From: IDS-8 sp964491485
GTDB taxonomy: Bacteria > Pseudomonadota > Gammaproteobacteria > Steroidobacterales > Woeseiaceae
Direction: 5' to 3'
NCBI GenBank assembly: GCA_964491485.1
Contig: CAZBGV010000068.1
Span: 1 to 18,929 of the forward strand
Length of the DNA: 18,929 bases
The position numbers and the translations under genes were made by a program. Each line of letters begins with the position of its first letter. Position 1 is the stretch's first letter. The notes beneath the pieces were generated by a model, which worked only from the letters and a program-made list of their open reading frames with translations, was not told the DNA's origin and made no database searches. This document shows, in pieces, positions 15,715 to 18,929 of this stretch.

Positions 15715-17065
15715 TCCCGGAATGTCTTGCGAAAGCAGGGTTCGCTTTTTGCAGCGGATCGCGCAGGCGGGCGATGTAATCCTCCGGGAAGCGCCAGCGG
15801 ATGCCGTCCGTGTCGTGCACGAGTCCGCGCTCCTGCGGCGCCAGGTCGTACATCAGGGTCATCAGGACGTCGCTGCTCACCCACGGGCTGCTGCGGAAAT
15901 AGCCGTGGCCGTTGCCGCTTGCTGAACCCTCGGCGCCGACAACGTTGATGAACCGGAGCTCGGGGTGCTCCGCAAAGAACTGCCGCGCGTGCGGCCCGAG
16001 CCGTTGTCTTTCGATGATCTGGCCGGAGCGGTCATGCCCGAACACGAAGCGCGACATGCCGAGTGCCTTGTCCGTCGGCGACTGGTAAATCGTCAGTGCA
16101 TCCGGGACGCGCAGCCCGCCGTCCAGCAGGTAGCCGGCGAGGATCTCCTGGTCCACGTCGCTGCCTACGAGAATCACGTTGCCGAGCTTCGTGTAGGCCT
16201 TCACCTCCCTCGCGTCACGCAGGTAGCCGAACATGCCGAGGTCGCCCAGCATTTTCATCACCACCCGGGTGCCCGCGCTGTAACCGACCACGTGAATCCG
16301 CTCCGCCCGGGTCGTGCCGGCGATGTGCAGGATGAGCGAGCGCAGGTCGCGCCCGGAGACCTGTGCGTCCTCGAGATCGGAGAAGTAGCGGAAGGTGCTC
16401 GGCGTGGACGGCCACGAGAACGCTACGAAAGCGCCCTGGTAGCCCAGGAAATGCCATAGCTCGGCGGCGACCAGGATCGGGTTCTCGAACACGACCTTGT
16501 CGCCGTGCACGTAGATGAACACGTCGCGCCGGCCCGAGCGCTCCAGCTGGCGGTCGATTTCCTCGGAAAACCGGCGCCCCGGCTCCAGGTCGCGGGGGAA
16601 CCGATCGTCGAACGGGCGGATCGTGCTGGCTAGCGGCCCGTATTCGGTCACCGCGTCGACCTCGAGCGGGTAATCCTCGGTGCGGTTCTTGAGCGGCGAA
16701 ATGCGCCGTGCCTCCTCCCAGGTGATGGTTTTATCCAGGCCAAGGCGGATGCTGGCCACGCCGAGATGCAGGGCGCCGCCGCGCTGGTCGCTGTAGTACC
16801 CGTCGTCACCGGCCTCGACGGGCGCCCGGTCGGTCGCGTACAGGAGGCTGGGATGCTGGCCGCGACTGATCGGGTCGTTGTCGAGGAACGGATCGATCTT
16901 TCCCTCTTCGTAGACTTCGGGAGCCGGCATCAACGAGATCTGGCTCAGCGGCGCGCCGCCGCAGCCTGCCAGCAGGAGCACTCCGGCGATGAGCAGGGTA
17001 GCGAGCGTAGTGACGCCGGCTCCGCCCACGGCTCTGTTCGTAACGAATTGCCGCGCGTATTTCAA
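15698..17065 (-). CDS. lipoprotein alpha/beta hydrolase (DUF900-like)
   Basis: This 455-residue protein has a lipoprotein signal: hydrophobic core 19-33 and lipobox LLAGC with Cys35 as lipid anchor, so it acts at the periplasmic face of a membrane. The hydrolase domain starts near residue 180 with DVFIYVHGDKVVF, continues with FVAFSWPSTPSTFRYFSD and the nucleophile elbow GYSAGTR (Ser263), and has an acid in VGSDVD (Asp303 or 305) and a late His387 in GNGHGYF. The layout is that of the DUF900 group. The first codon is TTG, overlapping the TGA of the porin remnant upstream (TTGA), with GAGAG a few bases before it; a GTG at residue 13 is an alternative but would shorten the signal peptide. The C-terminal 15-20 residues may be extended by the rearrangement next to it. 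Confidence 0.85.
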   Translation of the reverse strand: MKYARQFVTNRAVGGAGVTTLATLLIAGVLLLAGCGGAPLSQISLMPAPEVYEEGKIDPFLDNDPISRGQHPSLLYATDRAPVEAGDDGYYSDQRGGALHLGVASIRLGLDKTITWEEARRISPLKNRTEDYPLEVDAVTEYGPLASTIRPFDDRFPRDLEPGRRFSEEIDRQLERSGRRDVFIYVHGDKVVFENPILVAAELWHFLGYQGAFVAFSWPSTPSTFRYFSDLEDAQVSGRDLRSLILHIAGTTRAERIHVVGYSAGTRVVMKMLGDLGMFGYLRDAREVKAYTKLGNVILVGSDVDQEILAGYLLDGGLRVPDALTIYQSPTDKALGMSRFVFGHDRSGQIIERQRLGPHARQFFAEHPELRFINVVGAEGSASGNGHGYFRSSPWVSSDVLMTLMYDLAPQERGLVHDTDGIRWRFPEDYIARLRDPLQKANPAFARHSGNADGN

Positions 17066-18052
17066 AACCGGACTCTCGCGCGCAATCCCCCGACCAGGGC
17101 ATTGTCGGTATCGCCCAGCGCAGGGTTCACGTACTGGAGGTCGATGGTGACCTGCAGCCAGTCCGTCGCCGCGCAGTTGTAGAACGCTTCGATGCCCTGT
17201 TCGTCGTCGAAGGTCAGGAACGGATCGAGAGTGCTCTGCAGGTCGTCGCTGAAGTTGATGTAGAAATATCCGAGCCCGAACGCATCGTTCGGCCGCGAGC
17301 GAAACAATCCCTTACCGCTCAGGCCACCGATGACGGATCCCTGGAAGGGGTTCGGGTTGCCCTCGCTCCCGCCGATCTTCAGGAACAGTCCCAGTCCTTC
17401 GCCCGGGCGCTCGGGGTTCTCATGCAGGAAGTGGCTGAACTGGATCCCGAAATGCTGGGCGTGGTCCTTGTCGCCGGTCCGCAGCTCGGGGGGCAGGAGC
17501 AGCTCGCCGAGATTGGCCCCGTCCTTGGTCGAATAGGTGCCGTACACGCTGGCGGTGCTGGTGTGCCCCATGAGCTGGCCGACGTAGGTGCCGCTCACGG
17601 AGACGTTCACGCCGCTGCCGAACATGTCGTCGGGCCAGTAGTCGTGAGTCCGGTCGTCGGCATCGAAGACCATGAACGTCCAGATCCACGGCGTCGTCCT
17701 GACCGTCACGACGGCACCCATGATGACCGCCGGAGTCACCCCACTGGGCGGCGCCGAGAATGCGACGTTCATGAAGCGCGTCTGTCCTGCACCTCCGAAG
17801 AAAGGATCGGCGGCGAGTAGATCGACAGCGTTGATCCGTCCGAGAAGCAGACTGGCGTTATCTCCGATTCGCTGCGCGAGATGGATGGAGGTGATCACTA
17901 CGTCGTCCATCTTGCCGGTAGGCAGGAGCAACCCGGAGTTCGTCGCGATGAGAGCGCCGCCGAGATTCGCGTTCAGGTCCCCGTATCGATACTCGGTATG
18001 GGTGCGGATCGTGCCTCCTTCCCACCACCCGAGCTTTCCGGTATCGAAATCC
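17062..18052 (-). pseudogene. OprB-like porin lacking its N-terminus
   Basis: The minus-strand frame from about 18052 to 17062 encodes some 329 residues of an outer-membrane porin of the carbohydrate-selective OprB type: FDTGKLGWWEGGT and HTEYRYGDLNANLGGA, then SLLLGRINAVDLLAADPFFGG, TPWIWTFMVFDADDRT, many alternating barrel strands and a final GGLRARVRF ending in the Phe required for barrel insertion. The signal peptide and the first hundred or so residues are absent. Upstream the frame meets a TAG (18057-18055), and just there the sequence becomes the permease gene. A TTG at 17931 could start a 289-residue product, but without a signal peptide it could not reach the outer membrane. Its 3' end overlaps the start of the lipoprotein hydrolase, suggesting they were one operon. 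Confidence 0.75.
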
Positions 18053-18415
18053 CTCTACGGCCAGCGGCGTCAGGACTACCGACAGCACGGCGCTCGCGAA
18101 CAGCAGCCCGCGCGCGTATGCGCGGTGATCCTCTGCCACGAGCGGCAGCATCGCCCGCGAGAACAGCGAGCCCAGTGGTGCGATGGAAAGCGTCACGAGG
18201 GCGACGATCACGGCGGGATGCAGCGAAAACACCTTGCAGACGACCACGGCCGCGATCGGGGCCAGCACATTCATGGCGAGCAGCGAGCGGGCGAGTCGGG
18301 CGGGTTTGCTGAGGACATACGACAGGTCCGCGGGTGCGACCCGCATGCCCACGGCCACCACGCCGAGAAAGATACTGAGCGTGAAGCCGTAGCCGACGAG
18401 CGCCTGAATGCTCAT
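18053..18415 (-). pseudogene. N-terminal fragment of a bile acid:sodium symporter-family permease
   Basis: From ATG 18415, with AAAGGAG six bases upstream, the first 121 residues read as the start of a BASS-family transporter: helices at about 4-22, 42-62, 67-82 and 103-119, the loop VAPADLSYVLSKPARLARSLLAMNVLAPI, and the conserved IAPLGSLFSRAMLP and ARGLLFASAVLSVVLTPLAVE. Full-length relatives have about 300 residues and eight to ten helices. After Glu121 (18055-18053) the frame leaves the family and continues as 64 arginine-rich, unrelated residues to 17858, which is porin DNA read in another frame. The gene is therefore cut off and can hardly transport anything. Its RBS and start are intact, so a short membrane peptide may still be made. 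Confidence 0.75.
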
Positions 18416-18463
18416 GCTCTGCTCCTTTGCCGACGGATCATCCTCAGTGGGTTCAGGTGCTGC

Positions 18464-18480
18464 GTGTCGATGGTCGACAC
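18464..18480. repeat. 7-bp perfect inverted repeat between MscS and the permease fragment
   Basis: GTGTCGA (18464-18470) and TCGACAC (18474-18480) flank TGG. The element lies in the 70-bp gap after the channel gene and about 50 bases before the permease ATG. It may be a short hairpin after the channel gene or an operator; no T run follows on the minus strand. Confidence 0.35.
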
Positions 18481-18485
18481 GGCGT

Positions 18486-18929
18486 TCACCTCTGGAGGGC
18501 GGGACCCGCCGCGGACGCCGGCAATGCCGTCACGCCCGGCGTCCCGACCGCATCGCGGGCAGGACGACGTTGCGCGGTATCGATGGCTGGCAAGTCGTTC
18601 ATGTAAATGAGCCTCGTCGGTGCAAAACCGCTGCCCTCGGCCTCGACCACGGCCGCAATGTCGAGCAGCAGCTTTTCGCGCATGGCGAGGAATTCCGGGA
18701 CGTCGGCCGTCAGCAGGTAAGCGAAGAGCTCGAGCTCGATCGCCTCGCGGCCGAAATCGACGAGGCGAATGCGCGACGTGCCGGGCTCGACGTTCGGGCT
18801 CTCGCCGAGCAGCTTGCGAATACCTGCGAGGATGCGCTCGAGCTGCGCGACGCTCGTGCCGTACTGGAGCCTCAGGATGCCTTGCGCCAGCACCTTGCGG
18901 CGCGTGGCGAAGTTCTCGATGCCGGATTG
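18486..18929 (-). CDS. C-terminal part of an MscS-type mechanosensitive channel (5' end outside the window)
   Basis: The frame is open to the right edge of the window, giving the last 147 residues of a longer protein. They match the cytoplasmic beta and alpha/beta domains of MscS-like channels: SGIENFATRRKVLAQGILRLQYGTS, where the strand after the pore meets the cage, then VEPGTSRIRLVDFGREAIELELFAYLLTADVPEFLAMREKLLLDI, the characteristic last domain. Known members release solutes when membrane tension rises. The membrane helices lie beyond the window. A 35-residue Ala/Pro/Arg-rich tail follows the domain, more than usual. It is upstream of the permease fragment on the same strand, 70 bp apart, possibly in one transcript. 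Confidence 0.88.
   Translation of the reverse strand, partial: QSGIENFATRRKVLAQGILRLQYGTSVAQLERILAGIRKLLGESPNVEPGTSRIRLVDFGREAIELELFAYLLTADVPEFLAMREKLLLDIAAVVEAEGSGFAPTRLIYMNDLPAIDTAQRRPARDAVGTPGVTALPASAAGPALQR

Noticed and set aside
17858..18052. Last 64 residues of the permease open frame
   Set aside because: Arg-rich sequence that is porin DNA read out of frame, not part of a transporter.

Overview
The window is 18.9 kb of GC-rich chromosomal DNA from a bacterium, most likely a gammaproteobacterium of the Xanthomonadales/Nevskiales/Steroidobacterales kind. This placement is an inference from base composition, the gene families (PutP, beta-class GST, YbjQ, DUF3565, OprB-type porin, MscS) and TACAAT/TATAGT-type -10 boxes. 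No rRNA, tRNA, CRISPR array, transposase, integrase or phage gene was seen. Most of the window reads as ordinary housekeeping and envelope genes in short transcription units on both strands.

Left part (1-7.4 kb): a secreted S9 prolyl-oligopeptidase-family peptidase is followed by a PutP Na+/proline symporter, which begins directly after a run of twelve G. A TetR-family repressor converges on putP and is divergent from a beta-class glutathione S-transferase. The 73-bp gap between the repressor and the GST holds a promoter and two candidate operators. A membrane-bound hybrid-less sensor histidine kinase with a large extracytoplasmic sensor region and a YbjQ-family protein follow on the minus strand. 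No response regulator is present.

Middle part (7.6-13.7 kb): a secreted class C beta-lactamase-fold serine hydrolase comes first. After it are a small conserved membrane-associated protein, a short COG2388-type acetyltransferase, an overlapping pair of unrecognised membrane proteins, a DUF456 membrane protein, a DUF3565 small cysteine/histidine protein, a GNAT acetyltransferase and a secreted SCP2-like protein.

Right part (13.8-18.9 kb): an integral-membrane alpha/beta hydrolase of the Abhydrolase_9 type is followed by the most disturbed stretch of the window. Reading leftwards on the minus strand there are the 3' end of an MscS-type channel (cut by the window edge), the N-terminal part of a bile-acid:sodium-symporter-family permease, an OprB-like porin lacking its N-terminus, an intact DUF900-like lipoprotein hydrolase, and the C-terminal remnant of an NTF2/SnoaL-like protein. 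The permease runs straight into the porin at about 18050, and the NTF2 remnant abuts the end of the hydrolase at about 15700. The lipoprotein/porin block is therefore bounded on both sides by truncated genes, which points to one or two deletions or a replacement event, or to a misassembly.

I did not find a convincing new multi-gene defence or metabolic system. The best leads are the double-truncation scar, the poly-G tract at putP, the TetR/GST control region, the direct repeats 21 bp apart before the SCP2-like gene, and the unrecognised two-gene membrane locus with its inverted repeat.
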